Below, piece by piece: positions 10,285 through 19,167 of a stretch of DNA of 64,000 bases (positions are counted from its first letter, which is position 1; every line of letters begins with the position of its first letter). The DNA is taken from positions 97,465 through 161,464 of the forward strand of contig NZ_JAPFBW010000014.1 of NCBI RefSeq assembly GCF_026153205.1, read 5' to 3'. The position numbers and the translations under genes are program-made. The notes under the pieces are model-generated. The model ran no database searches, was not told the origin of the DNA, and saw nothing but the letters and a program-made list of their open reading frames with translations. Origin of the DNA: Aquabacterium sp. A7-Y. GTDB lineage: Bacteria; Pseudomonadota; Gammaproteobacteria; Burkholderiales; Burkholderiaceae_C.

Positions 10285-11187
10285 GTGACTGCTGCCCTGC
10301 TCAACTCGTCGATCCGATCGCTGCCGCTGCTGGCGCGCGGCAAGGTGCGAGACAACTATGCCGTCGGTGAAGACCGCATCCTGATGATCGCGAGCGACCG
10401 GCTCTCGGCCTTCGATGTCGTGATGGGCGAGCCCATTCCCGGCAAGGGTGAGCTGTTGACCCGCGTGGCCTTGTTCTGGTTCGACAAGCTCGCCGGCATC
10501 GTGCCGAACCACCTGACCGGCCAGGCGCCCGAGAGTGTGGTGGCCGATGCCGACGAGGTGGCCCAGGTGCGCGGCCGCGCCATGCTGGTCAAGCGGCTCA
10601 AGCCGCTGCCGGTCGAGGCCGTGGTGCGCGGCTACCTGGCCGGCAGCGGCTGGAAGGAGTACCAGCACAACGGCGAGGTCTGCGGCGTGCGGCTGCCCGC
10701 CGGGCTGCAGAACGCCAGCAAGCTGCCCGAGCCCATCTTCACGCCGGCCACCAAGGCCGAGATGGGCGACCACGACGAGAACATCTCCTTCGAGCGCATG
10801 AGCGAGATCATCGGCGCCGACCTGGCCGAGCGCATCCGCGGCATCTCGCTCCGGCTGTACCAGACCGCGGCCGACTTCGCGCTCACCAAGGGCATCATCA
10901 TCGCCGACACCAAGTTCGAATTCGGCCTGGACGCCGACGGCACCCTGACGCTGATGGACGAGGTGCTGACGCCCGACTCCTCGCGCTTCTGGCCGGTCGA
11001 GGGCTACCGGGAGGGCATCAACCCGCCCAGCTACGACAAGCAGTTCGTGCGTGACTGGCTGGAGCAGGCCCGCGTGAACGGCCAGCCCTGGAACAAGCAG
11101 GCGCCCGCGCCGGCGCTGCCGGCCGAGGTGGTGGCCCGGACCGCGGCCAAGTACCAGGAAGCGCTGGCCCGGCTGACCGGCCAGTAA
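10285..11187 (+). CDS. purC: SAICAR synthase (phosphoribosylaminoimidazole-succinocarboxamide synthase)
   Basis: PurC joins aspartate to CAIR in purine biosynthesis, using ATP. The 300-residue product begins near [15 protein letters not shown] and contains the signature [34 protein letters not shown] and [24 protein letters not shown]. The length is that of the long (yeast-like/beta-proteobacterial) PurC form. GTG at 10285 is chosen since GGAG lies nine bases upstream, inside the tail of the fba terminator region; extending further upstream would run into the terminator hairpin. purE and purK follow about 1.1 kb downstream. Confidence 0.95.
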   Translation: MTAALLNSSIRSLPLLARGKVRDNYAVGEDRILMIASDRLSAFDVVMGEPIPGKGELLTRVALFWFDKLAGIVPNHLTGQAPESVVADADEVAQVRGRAMLVKRLKPLPVEAVVRGYLAGSGWKEYQHNGEVCGVRLPAGLQNASKLPEPIFTPATKAEMGDHDENISFERMSEIIGADLAERIRGISLRLYQTAADFALTKGIIIADTKFEFGLDADGTLTLMDEVLTPDSSRFWPVEGYREGINPPSYDKQFVRDWLEQARVNGQPWNKQAPAPALPAEVVARTAAKYQEALARLTGQ

Positions 11188-11200
11188 GGCAGCGGTCCTG

Positions 11201-11229
11201 AAACGAAAACCGGCGCCCAGGGCGCCGGT
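11201..11229 (-). terminator. Intrinsic terminator of the cnoX gene (minus strand)
   Basis: ACCGGCGCC (11209-11217) and GGCGCCGGT (11221-11229) form a 9-bp stem. Read on the minus strand it is followed by TTTCGTTT (from 11208 down), giving the U-run on the cnoX transcript. It can also act as a weak barrier for purC reading the other way. Confidence 0.75.
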
Positions 11230-11251
11230 CGGTGCCGCCGCGTCCGCCGCC

Positions 11252-12196
11252 TCAGAACAGGGCCATGCTGAGCTTGCGGCGGTACTGATCGACCACCGGA
11301 TCGGCCGACGCCACGACCGCCTTGCCCGCCACCTCCAGCGCCCCGGCCTTGGCCTGCGCCTCGGCCGGCGCGGCCGCCGGCTTGGCCATCAGCTCCAGGA
11401 TCGCGACGTAGGCCTTGCGGGCGGCTTCCTCGTTCCACTTCTTGTCGCGCATCACGATCTCGAGCAGCGCATCCATGGCCTCGGTCCAGCGCTGCGCGGC
11501 GAAATGGATCTGCGCCAGCTCGAAGCGGGCCTCGAAATCGCGCTTGTTGGCCGCGATGGCGGCCTCGAGCTGATCCAGCGAGCGGGCCCCGACGGCCTTC
11601 TCGCAGGCGTCGATCCACTGCCCGAAGGCGGCGATGCGGCCGTCGACCAGGCTCTTGCTCGCCACCGGCTCGAAGGCCAGGCGAGCGTCGCCAGCGCGGC
11701 CGGCCTGCAGCAGCAGCTTGACGTAGTCGAGCCGCGCATTGTCGTTGGAGGGATCGATCGCGATCGCCTCCTGGAGCCGCTCCAGCGCCCCTTCGGCGTC
11801 GCCGTCGTCGGCCAGCTGCTCGGCCTCTTCGGCCGCCGCGTCGGCGGCCAGCGCGGCCTCGGGCGGTACGTGCTTGTCGAGGAACTGCTGGATCTGTGCG
11901 GGCGGCAGCGCGCCGACAAAACCGTCGACCGGCTGGCCGTCGCGGAACATCACGCAGAAGGGGATGCTGCGCACCCCGAACATCTGCGAGAGCTGGCCGG
12001 CAATCTCGGGCTGCTCGTCGGAGTTGAGCTTGGCGAGCACGAAACGGCCGCCGTAGTCGGTCTCCAGTTTTTCCAGTGCCGGGCCCAGGGTGCGGCAAGG
12101 GCCGCACCAGGGCGCCCAGATGTCGAGCAGCACCGGCTGGGTCATCGAGGCCTGCAAGACCTCGGATTCGAAATTCTGAAGAGTGATGTCGATCAT
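11252..12196 (-). CDS. cnoX: CnoX/YbbN-type chaperedoxin (thioredoxin plus TPR)
   Basis: The 314-residue protein has an N-terminal thioredoxin fold (1-110) with the intact active site WAPWCGPCR (Cys31 and Cys34), then a linker and TPR-like helical repeats (about 120-290). This is the architecture of CnoX, which protects proteins from aggregation under hypochlorous stress and hands them to GroEL. The E. coli form lacks a full CXXC; here both cysteines are present, as in alphaproteobacterial CnoX with reductase activity. ATG at 12196 puts the thioredoxin fold at the start and has AAGGA upstream. It is divergent from purE. Partner interactions are inferred from the family. Confidence 0.87.
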   Translation of the reverse strand: MIDITLQNFESEVLQASMTQPVLLDIWAPWCGPCRTLGPALEKLETDYGGRFVLAKLNSDEQPEIAGQLSQMFGVRSIPFCVMFRDGQPVDGFVGALPPAQIQQFLDKHVPPEAALAADAAAEEAEQLADDGDAEGALERLQEAIAIDPSNDNARLDYVKLLLQAGRAGDARLAFEPVASKSLVDGRIAAFGQWIDACEKAVGARSLDQLEAAIAANKRDFEARFELAQIHFAAQRWTEAMDALLEIVMRDKKWNEEAARKAYVAILELMAKPAAAPAEAQAKAGALEVAGKAVVASADPVVDQYRRKLSMALF

Positions 12197-12288
12197 GAAC
12201 GAAATCCTTGGGACGGCAGATAAGGCCAGAACGTCCCGGCACAAGGCCCGCCTAAAATCACGCCAGATTTACCGCACCGGAGCGCTCT

Positions 12289-12795
12289 TTGAGTCAGATG
12301 CCCCTCGTCGGCGTGGTCATGGGTTCCAACAGCGATTGGGACGTCATGCAAAACGCTGCACAGATTCTCGCCGAGTTCGGCGTGCCGCATGAGGCGCAGG
12401 TCGTCTCCGCGCACCGCATGCCGGACGACATGTTCCGCTACGCCGAAAGCGCCGCCGGCCGTGGCCTGAGGGCCATCATCGCCGGCGCCGGCGGTGCGGC
12501 CCACCTGCCCGGCATGCTGGCGGCCAAGACCGTCGTGCCGGTGCTCGGCGTGCCGGTGCCCAGCCGCCACCTGCAGGGGGTGGATTCGCTCCACTCCATC
12601 GTGCAGATGCCCAAGGGCGTTCCGGTGGCGACCTTCGCGATCGGCGCAGCCGGCGCGGCCAACGCCGCCCTCTTCGCCGTCGCCATGCTGGCCGCCGACA
12701 ACCCTGAACTGCGCGCCCGCCTCGAATCCTTCCGCGCCCGCCAGACCGAGGCGGCACGCGCGATGACGCTGCCGCCCGTCGCGGGCGGGGCCTGA
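12289..12795 (+). CDS. purE: N5-carboxyaminoimidazole ribonucleotide mutase
   Basis: Class I PurE converts N5-CAIR to CAIR. The 168-residue product has the hallmark [14 protein letters not shown] at residues 7-20, the VVSAHRMPD segment with the catalytic His, and [11 protein letters not shown] plus GVPVPS. The start is uncertain: TTG at 12289 has GGAG with a six-base spacer, while the ATG at 12298 would leave a 15-base spacer; I take TTG. TAAAAT at 12253-12258 is a likely -10. purK follows 33 bases later and supplies its substrate N5-CAIR, so the two steps are co-expressed. Confidence 0.94.
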   Translation: MSQMPLVGVVMGSNSDWDVMQNAAQILAEFGVPHEAQVVSAHRMPDDMFRYAESAAGRGLRAIIAGAGGAAHLPGMLAAKTVVPVLGVPVPSRHLQGVDSLHSIVQMPKGVPVATFAIGAAGAANAALFAVAMLAADNPELRARLESFRARQTEAARAMTLPPVAGGA

Positions 12796-12828
12796 ACACG
12801 CCGCCAGACCGCCGGAAGCCGTATCCCG

Positions 12829-13989
12829 ATGAGCAAGACCTTTCCTCCCGGCAGCGCCACCCTCGGCGTGCTCGGTGGCGGCCAGTTGGGCCGCATGTTC
12901 GTGCACGCCGCGCAACAGCTCGGTTATGCCACCGTGGTGCTCGACCCCGACGCCGCCAGCCCGGCCGGCCAGGTGGCCCACCGCCACCTGCAGGCCGACT
13001 ACCTTGACGCTGCCGCCCTGGACGAGCTGGTGCAGCTGTGCGACGCGGTAACCACCGAGTTCGAGAACGTGCCGGCGCCGGCGCTGGCCCGCCTGGCCAG
13101 CGACCTGCCGGTCGCGCCCGGCGCCGAGGCGGTGGCGATCTGCCAGGACCGGTCGCGCGAAAAGGCCCACTTCCTGGCCCAGGGCGTGCCCTGCGCGCCG
13201 CATGCCCTGATTGAAACCGAGGCGCAGCTGCAGGCCGTCGATACCGAGCTGCTGCCCGGCATCCTCAAGACCGCCCGTCTCGGCTACGACGGCAAGGGGC
13301 AGATCGCGGTACGCACGCGCGAGGAATTGCAGGCCGCCTGGGACGCACTGCAGCGTGTGCCCTGCCTGTTGGAGAAGCGGCTGGAGCTGGCCTTCGAGGT
13401 CAGCGTGATCGTGGCCCGCAATGGCCAGGGCGAGCTGGTGCACTTCCCGCTGCAGCAGAACCTGCACCGCGGCGGCATCCTCGCGGTGAGCACGGTGCCC
13501 GCCCCCGACCTCACCGCCGAGCTGCAGGCCCGCGCCATCGCGGCCGCCGAGACGGTGGCCGCGGCGATGGAGTATGTGGGCGTGCTTTGCGTCGAGTTTT
13601 TCGTGCTGCGCGACGGCAGCCTGGTGGCCAACGAAATGGCGCCGCGGCCGCACAACTCGGGCCACTACACGATAGACGCCTGCGACATCTCGCAGTTCGA
13701 GTTGCAGGTCCGCGCGATGGCCGGCCTGCCGCTGGTCGCGCCGCGGCTGCACTCGCCCACCATCATGCTCAACCTGCTGGGCGACCTCTGGTTCGCCGGC
13801 GACGTGGAACGCACCCCGCCCTGGGAGGCCGTGCTGGCGCTGCCCGGCACCCATTTGCACCTCTACGGCAAGCAGTCGGCGCGCCCCGGACGCAAGATGG
13901 GCCACCTCAACATCACCGGCGCCAGCGCGTCGCAGGTGCGCGAGGTGGCGCTGCGCTGCGCCGAGCTGCTGGGCCTGCCCGGATTCTGA
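12829..13989 (+). CDS. purK: N5-carboxyaminoimidazole ribonucleotide synthase
   Basis: PurK is an ATP-grasp enzyme that carboxylates AIR with bicarbonate and ATP. The 386-residue protein begins with LGVLGGGQLGRM (about 11-22), and shows LKTARLGYDGKGQ in the ATP-grasp region, EKRLELAFEVSVIVAR, and NEMAPRPHNSGHYTIDAC, the conserved metal/substrate segment. Start ATG is 33 bases after purE. The stop is followed closely by tsaC, which may be on the same transcript. Confidence 0.96.
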   Translation: MSKTFPPGSATLGVLGGGQLGRMFVHAAQQLGYATVVLDPDAASPAGQVAHRHLQADYLDAAALDELVQLCDAVTTEFENVPAPALARLASDLPVAPGAEAVAICQDRSREKAHFLAQGVPCAPHALIETEAQLQAVDTELLPGILKTARLGYDGKGQIAVRTREELQAAWDALQRVPCLLEKRLELAFEVSVIVARNGQGELVHFPLQQNLHRGGILAVSTVPAPDLTAELQARAIAAAETVAAAMEYVGVLCVEFFVLRDGSLVANEMAPRPHNSGHYTIDACDISQFELQVRAMAGLPLVAPRLHSPTIMLNLLGDLWFAGDVERTPPWEAVLALPGTHLHLYGKQSARPGRKMGHLNITGASASQVREVALRCAELLGLPGF

Positions 13990-14013
13990 TCACTCCTCGG
14001 AGCACCCACCCAA

Positions 14014-14994
14014 GTGGCACGGCAACTCGACGGGCACGACCCGCAACAGCTCCAGCAGGCCGTCGACGCGCTGTGCGCCGGCCGGCTGGTCGCCTTTCCG
14101 ACCGAGACGGTCTACGGCCTGGGCGCCAACGCCGGCGACGACGCGGCCGTGCGCGGCATCTTCGCGGCCAAGGGCCGGCCCGCCGACCACCCGCTGATCG
14201 TGCACCTGCCCAACATGGAGAGCAGCTACGCGCTGGCCGCCGCGGTACCGCCGGCGGCGCAGAAGCTGATGTCGGCCTTCTGGCCCGGGCCGCTGACCGT
14301 CATCGTGCCGCGCCGCGAGGGTGTGGCGACGGCGGCGGCCGGCGGGCTCCAGACCATCGGCCTGCGCTGCCCGGCCCACCCGGTGGCCCATGCCCTGCTG
14401 GACGCCTGCGCCCAGCGCGGCCTGCTGGGCCTCGCCGGCCCCAGCGCCAACCTGTTCGGACGGGTCAGTCCCACCACCGCCGCGCATGTCGTGGGCGAAT
14501 TCGGCGACGAGGTGCTGGTACTCGATGGCGGCGCCTGCCAGGTCGGCATCGAGTCGACCATCATCGACTGCTCGCGCGAGCACCCGGTGCTGCTGCGCCC
14601 GGGCATGATCACACGCGCCGAGATCGAAGCAGTGCTGGAGGAAACGCTGCTCGACCGCGACGAGCACGCGCCCCGCGCGCCCGGCACGCTGGAGGCGCAC
14701 TATGCGCCGCGCGCGACCGTGCGCCTCATGAGCGCCGACATCCTGCAGACCGCGCTGCAGGTGCTGGGCACGGGCGCGCCGAAGCTGGCGCTATATTCGC
14801 GAACCGTGCGCGCGCCGCGCGGCATGCCGCACCGCCGCATGCCGGACGACGCTGCGCAGGCGGCGCAGGAGCTGTTCGCCGCCCTGCGGGAGTTCGACGC
14901 CCTGGGCGTCGAGCTGATCTGGGTCGAGAGCCCGCCGCCGGCCCCCGAGTGGGACGGCGTGCGGGACCGCCTGGCACGTGCCGCCGCGTCCTGA
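14014..14994 (+). CDS. tsaC: Threonylcarbamoyl-AMP synthase (Sua5 type)
   Basis: This enzyme makes threonylcarbamoyl-AMP from threonine, bicarbonate and ATP for the t6A modification of ANN-decoding tRNAs. The 326-residue length with a C-terminal domain marks it as Sua5 type rather than the short YrdC. Visible motifs: VAFPTETVYGLGANA near 28-42, AAKGRPADHPL (the KGRP...PL signature), WPGPLT and LAGPSANLFGRVSPT. GTG at 14014 has CGGAG upstream. The C-terminal SLYSRT-like region is present in the form LALYSRTVR. tsaB, a later component of the same modification, lies about 3 kb downstream. Confidence 0.92.
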   Translation: MARQLDGHDPQQLQQAVDALCAGRLVAFPTETVYGLGANAGDDAAVRGIFAAKGRPADHPLIVHLPNMESSYALAAAVPPAAQKLMSAFWPGPLTVIVPRREGVATAAAGGLQTIGLRCPAHPVAHALLDACAQRGLLGLAGPSANLFGRVSPTTAAHVVGEFGDEVLVLDGGACQVGIESTIIDCSREHPVLLRPGMITRAEIEAVLEETLLDRDEHAPRAPGTLEAHYAPRATVRLMSADILQTALQVLGTGAPKLALYSRTVRAPRGMPHRRMPDDAAQAAQELFAALREFDALGVELIWVESPPPAPEWDGVRDRLARAAAS

Positions 14995-15058
14995 GCCTCG
15001 CCGACGCTGCGACACCCCTTCGTCGACGCCGTTATTTTTGGTTTTCACCGGAGTTTCC

Positions 15059-16018
15059 ATGTCCCTGCGCTCTTCCCGCTGGCTGTTCCGCCTCCAACTC
15101 GCCGCCCTGGCCGGCGCGGCAGCGGCCCTCACCGCTTGTGGCGGCGACGTCTTCGATCCCTTCAAGCCCCAGCGCATCCTGTCGGTCGGCGACGAATACA
15201 GCTACATCGAGTCGGCCGAGGGCGCCAGCAAAGGCGCCAAGTACACGATCAACGCGCTGAAAGGCGACAGCACCTTCAACTGCGACGGCCACTGGCTCTG
15301 GACGCAGTTCGTGACCTCGAACTACGGCTTCCGCTTCAAGGAATGCACGCCGGACGGCGCCGCCCCCGACGAGCGGGCCCGCGCGCTGGCCCGTGAAGGC
15401 GCCAAGGCGGCCGATATCTCCACCCAGATCAATGCCGCCGGCGGACTGCGCGCCGAGGACCTGGTGCTGGTGCAGGTCGGCGCCAACGACGTCTGGGAGC
15501 TGTTCGACAGCTACGCGCAGGGTAACGGACTGGACGGGCTGAAGGCCACCGCCGAGAACCGCGGCCGCGCGCTGGCAGCGCTGATGCTCGGCTGGAACGA
15601 GCAAGGCGTGCGGGTGGTGGTGCTGGACGTGACCGACCAGGGCGACACCCCGGAAGCCGGCGCCTCCAGCGTCGCCAATGCACGCGAAGCCTTGCGCCAG
15701 CTGAGCACGGCCTTCAACGACGGCCTGCGCGCGGGCCTCGCGGGCAATGTCCGCAGGACCGCCCTCATCCAGGCCAACAACCTGGTGGGCGACGCCGCCG
15801 ACGACACACGCTACGACTTCGACAACCGCACCGACGGCGCCTGCCTGGACAGCGTGGCAACGGCCAAGGCCTGCACCACCGGCACGCTCAAGGCCAACAC
15901 CGACCCGGGCCCGAGCAGCAACGACTACATCTTTGCCAAAGGCCGTTACCTGACGCCGACCATCAACCGCCTGCTGGGCGACCTGGCGGTGAACCGCGCC
16001 GAGGACCACCCGTTCTGA
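15059..16018 (+). CDS. SGNH-like lipoprotein with replaced catalytic residues
   Basis: The 319-residue product carries a lipoprotein signal (ALTAC, Cys near 27) and overall resembles secreted SGNH/GDSL esterases. Block I, normally GDS, reads VGDEYS, with Glu46 where the nucleophilic Ser should be. Block III is kept (VQVGANDVWEL). Block V, normally a D-x-x-H-P-T, reads AKGRYLTPT, with Lys and Tyr297 in place of Asp and His. Both ends of the catalytic triad are therefore missing, so the protein is probably a binding or structural derivative, anchored in the outer membrane. ATG at 15059 has GGAG eight bases upstream. Its 3' end overlaps the convergent SemiSWEET gene by 56 bases. Confidence 0.7.
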   Translation: MSLRSSRWLFRLQLAALAGAAAALTACGGDVFDPFKPQRILSVGDEYSYIESAEGASKGAKYTINALKGDSTFNCDGHWLWTQFVTSNYGFRFKECTPDGAAPDERARALAREGAKAADISTQINAAGGLRAEDLVLVQVGANDVWELFDSYAQGNGLDGLKATAENRGRALAALMLGWNEQGVRVVVLDVTDQGDTPEAGASSVANAREALRQLSTAFNDGLRAGLAGNVRRTALIQANNLVGDAADDTRYDFDNRTDGACLDSVATAKACTTGTLKANTDPGPSSNDYIFAKGRYLTPTINRLLGDLAVNRAEDHPF

Positions 16019-16358
16019 GTGCCACCCGGCCGCGGCGGGTGGCCGCGGCCTTTCCTGCCGGGGCGGCTGCGGCCGCCCTTGGAGCGATGCCGCGCCCGCC
16101 CGCATAACCAATCTTCATCGCCAGGATGGTCAGCGCGAGCGACAGCGTCACGACGTTGGCCACGATGAGGGGCCAGGTGCCGAGCAGAAGGCCATACACC
16201 AGCCACAGCGCGATGCCCAGCGTGAACAGGCTGTACATGCCCAGCGAGATGCCGCTCACGTCGCGGGTCTTGAAGGTGTGCCAGGCCTGCGGCACGAAGG
16301 ACAGCGTCGTCAGCGCGGCGGCGGCGAAGCCGAGGACGTCGATCAGTCCGAGAGTCAT
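15963..16358 (-). CDS. SemiSWEET-type PQ-loop membrane protein
   Basis: SemiSWEETs are three-helix proteins that dimerise to move sugars across the inner membrane. The product has three hydrophobic helices, with the PQ motif in TLSFVPQAWHTFKTRDVSG (about residues 18-36) and the conserved Asn of the third helix in PLIVANVVTL. Helices end near residue 83; the remaining 45 residues are Arg/Ala/Gly-rich and run antisense into the neighbouring lipoprotein gene, so this tail is unusual for a family of 85-100 residues. Its ATG overlaps the dacB stop as ATGA, suggesting coupled translation. Substrate is not known. Confidence 0.8.
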   Translation of the reverse strand: MTLGLIDVLGFAAAALTTLSFVPQAWHTFKTRDVSGISLGMYSLFTLGIALWLVYGLLLGTWPLIVANVVTLSLALTILAMKIGYAGGRGIAPRAAAAAPAGKAAATRRGRVALRTGGPRRGSPPGRPAGG

Positions 16359-17788
16359 GGCAGGTCCTTCGCCGTCCAGTCGATCAGCGCCTCGAGCACC
16401 GGCCGCGCGGCCGCCGCACGCGGATGGTTGACGATGGCGACCAGCACGTAGCGCTTGCCGCTGGCGGCCAGCACATAACCCGCCACGCCCGACACATCGC
16501 GCAGGGTGCCGGTCTTGAGGTGGGCCGTCTGCGGGCTCGCGGTGTAGCGCTTGAGCGTTCCATCCACGCCGGTGACGGGCAGCGAGGCGATGAACTCCGG
16601 CATCACCCGCCCAGCCCAGGCCGCCTGCAGCAGGCGCGTCAGGAAGGCAGCGCTCACGCGGCTCTCGCGGGACAGCCCGGCGCCGTTGTCGAGCACCAGC
16701 TCCGGCGTCGCGCCCCACTTGGCGTCGGCCCACTCGCGCAGCGCGCGCTCGGCGGTCTCCTGCGAGCCGATGCCATGCTGCACCAGACCCAGCGTCAGGA
16801 ACAGCTGGCGTGCCATGGTGTTGTTGCTGTACTTGTTGATGTCGCGCACCACCTCGGCGAGCGGCGGCGACACCGCGGTGAACAGCGGCGGCACCCCCAC
16901 CGGCGCGACACCGTCGCGCACCCAGCCGCGCAGGCGCCCGCCCAGGCTCAGCCACATCCCTTCGACGGCGCGCGCGTTGTAGCTGCCCGGGTCGGCATAA
17001 GCGAGCGACCAGGTCTTCTCGCCGCAGGCCAGTGCATAGGCGCCGCGGAACCACAGTCGCTCGGTGCCGCCCAGCTCGCCGCGCAGGCCGGCCTGCCAGT
17101 CGCTGCAGCCGGCCGTGTGGTCCAGCGGCACCCGCGCATCGACCGAGACGCCGGCCAGCGGCGGATCGACCGAGATGCGCGCGATGCCGCGGTCGGGGTC
17201 GGGTGTGAAGGTCAGCTGCAGCGCCTTGAAGTTGACCAGCAGCGCATCGGGCGCGACGTTGTAGGGCCGCAGCGGCTCGCCGTCGAAGGCCCCCGGGTCA
17301 CCCTCGGGCAGGTCGAAGGCGAGGCGGTCGAGCACGATGTCGCCGCGCACCTCGCGCACGCCCAGCTGCTGCACCCGGCGCAGCAGCTGCCAGAGCCGCT
17401 CCATCACCAGCGTGGGGTCGCCCTCGCCCTTCAGGTAGAGGTTGCCATGCAACACCCCGTCCTCCACCGGTCCGTCGACATGGACCGGCGTGTTCCAGGT
17501 GTAGGCCGGGCCCAGCAGGTCCAGGGCGGCATAGGTGGTGACCAGTTTCATCAGCGAGGCGGGCTGCAGGCTCGCCTCGGTCCGGTGCGCCAGGCGCGGC
17601 TCCGCGGCGCCGACCTCGACCACCTGCACGGCGAGCGCGTCGGCGGGCAGGCCGGCGCGCGCAAGCGCCGCCTCGGCCTCGGCGGGCAGGCGCTCGGGCA
17701 GCAGCGTGCCGCCCCAGGCGGGACTGCAGCAGAGGAACAAGCAGACGATGGCCCTGCGCAGCCACGCGGACACGACACTCGAAGGCAT
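16355..17788 (-). CDS. dacB: D-alanyl-D-alanine carboxypeptidase/endopeptidase (PBP4, family S13)
   Basis: Periplasmic low-molecular-weight penicillin-binding protein that trims or cleaves peptidoglycan cross-links. The 477-residue product has a signal peptide ending near AWGG, the SXXK motif SLMK near residue 78, the SXN motif in KYSNN around 320 and KTG in HLKTGTL around 430, with the large insertion domain between the first two that defines PBP4. On the minus strand a GATAAT (17801-17796) lies seven bases before the ATG with no SD, so the mRNA may start at or near the AUG. It is followed by the overlapping SemiSWEET gene. Confidence 0.93.
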   Translation of the reverse strand: MPSSVVSAWLRRAIVCLFLCCSPAWGGTLLPERLPAEAEAALARAGLPADALAVQVVEVGAAEPRLAHRTEASLQPASLMKLVTTYAALDLLGPAYTWNTPVHVDGPVEDGVLHGNLYLKGEGDPTLVMERLWQLLRRVQQLGVREVRGDIVLDRLAFDLPEGDPGAFDGEPLRPYNVAPDALLVNFKALQLTFTPDPDRGIARISVDPPLAGVSVDARVPLDHTAGCSDWQAGLRGELGGTERLWFRGAYALACGEKTWSLAYADPGSYNARAVEGMWLSLGGRLRGWVRDGVAPVGVPPLFTAVSPPLAEVVRDINKYSNNTMARQLFLTLGLVQHGIGSQETAERALREWADAKWGATPELVLDNGAGLSRESRVSAAFLTRLLQAAWAGRVMPEFIASLPVTGVDGTLKRYTASPQTAHLKTGTLRDVSGVAGYVLAASGKRYVLVAIVNHPRAAAARPVLEALIDWTAKDLP

Positions 17789-17929
17789 GGCCGCGATTAT
17801 CGCGGTGGCGGGGGCTTGGCGCGCGTTGCGGGCACGCCGCAGCCGCCCCGCTAAACTGCCAGCCTGTGTGCCGCTGCGCGCTTCGTGCGCCGGCCGTCCT
17901 TGATCCGCGCTTTGCCTCCGCTACCGCCC

Positions 17930-18667
17930 GTGCCGACCCCTTCGCCTGTCCTGCTGGCCCTCGAGACCGCCACCGAAACCCTCAGACTGGGCGCGCTGAC
18001 CGCCGGGCGCGTCCACACCCGCGAGGGCGCCGGCGGCGCCCAGGCTTCGGTGCAGTTGCTGCCGGCCGTGCTGGCGCTGCTGGAGGAGACGGGGCTGCGG
18101 CTGCAGGACCTCGACGCGATCGCCTTCGGCCGCGGCCCCGGCGCCTTCACCGGCCTGCGCACCGCCTGCTCGGTCGCGCAGGGGCTGGCCTTCGGCGCCG
18201 GCAAGCCGGTGCTGCCCGTCGACACCTTGCTGATCGTCGCCGAAGCGGCGCGGCGCGACGGCGGCGCGGCCGACGTGTGGGTCGCCCAGGACGCACGCAT
18301 GAACGAGATCTATGCGGCACGCTACCGGCACGACGGCGGACGCTGGCACACGCTGCGCGAGCCGGCGCTCTACAGCGCGGCCGCGCTCGCCGAGCGCATT
18401 GCCGCCGAGGGCGGCGAGTGCCTGGCGGGCAACGCCCTGGCCCTGCACGCCGAGCCCTGGCAGGCCCTCGCGCTGCAACGCCTGCCCGACGCGGTGCCCG
18501 ATGCCGCCGCCCTGCTGCAGCTGGCCGCGGCGGGCTGGTCGCGCGGCGAGGCCGTCGATGCCGCCCTGGCCCTGCCGCTCTACATCCGCGACAAGGTGGC
18601 CCAGACCACCGCCGAGCGCGAGGCGGCGGCGCGGGCCGCGGCGCAGGACGCGGGAGCCCGACCATGA
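17930..18667 (+). CDS. tsaB: tRNA threonylcarbamoyladenosine biosynthesis protein TsaB
   Basis: TsaB is the inactive ASKHA-fold partner that scaffolds TsaD and TsaE in t6A synthesis. The 245-residue product starts LLALETATETL and carries AFGRGPGAFTGLRTACSVAQGLAFG split over residues 65-90, the family hallmark. A longer start (GTG 17885) would add 15 proline-rich residues; neither start has an SD, and I choose GTG 17930 because family members begin right at the first strand. TAAACT at 17852-17857 may be the -10. Its stop overlaps the rimI start as ATGA, the usual tsaB-rimI pairing. Confidence 0.9.
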   Translation: MPTPSPVLLALETATETLRLGALTAGRVHTREGAGGAQASVQLLPAVLALLEETGLRLQDLDAIAFGRGPGAFTGLRTACSVAQGLAFGAGKPVLPVDTLLIVAEAARRDGGAADVWVAQDARMNEIYAARYRHDGGRWHTLREPALYSAAALAERIAAEGGECLAGNALALHAEPWQALALQRLPDAVPDAAALLQLAAAGWSRGEAVDAALALPLYIRDKVAQTTAEREAAARAAAQDAGARP

Positions 18668-19167
18668 GTGCGGCACAACGCCTCGGGCCGCTGACACCCG
18701 GGCACGGCGGGGCAAGCCCGGCGTGCCAGTTGGAGCTGATGACGGTCGCCTCGCTCAGCGAGGTCCTGGAGATCGAGCAGCGGGCCTACGAGTTCCCCTG
18801 GACGCGCGGCAACTTCATCGATTCGCTGCACGCCGGCTACCTGGCCCGACTGCTGTCGGCACGCGACGGCCGCCTGCTCGGCTATTTCGTCGCCATGTCG
18901 GGCTTCGAGGAAATGCACCTGCTCAACCTGACCGTTGCGCCGCCCTTCCAGGGCCAGGGCCACGCCTTGCGCATGCTCGATACCTTGTGCCAGCTGGCGC
19001 GCGAGCGCGCGGCCTTGCAGCTGTGGCTGGAGGTGCGCGTCAGCAATGCCCGCGCACGCGCGCTCTACGAACGCTACGGCTTCCAGGCCGCCGGCATGCG
19101 CAAGGGCTACTACCCCGCCCTGGAGGGCCGGCGTGAAGACGCCATCGTGATGAGCTTGCCGCTATGA
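18664..19167 (+). CDS. rimI: Ribosomal protein S18 alanine N-acetyltransferase
   Basis: RimI is a GNAT enzyme that acetylates the N-terminal alanine of ribosomal protein S18. The 167-residue product has the GNAT beta-strands with LNLTVAPPFQGQGHALRML (the acetyl-CoA loop normally QxxGxG/A) near 90-108 and the terminal ALYERYGFQAAGMRKGYY segment typical of RimI. An N-terminal extension of about 25 residues precedes the usual start; there is no other initiation codon nearer. It overlaps both tsaB and udg by four bases, so the three genes are translated in a chain. Confidence 0.9.
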   Translation: MSAAQRLGPLTPGHGGASPACQLELMTVASLSEVLEIEQRAYEFPWTRGNFIDSLHAGYLARLLSARDGRLLGYFVAMSGFEEMHLLNLTVAPPFQGQGHALRMLDTLCQLARERAALQLWLEVRVSNARARALYERYGFQAAGMRKGYYPALEGRREDAIVMSLPL

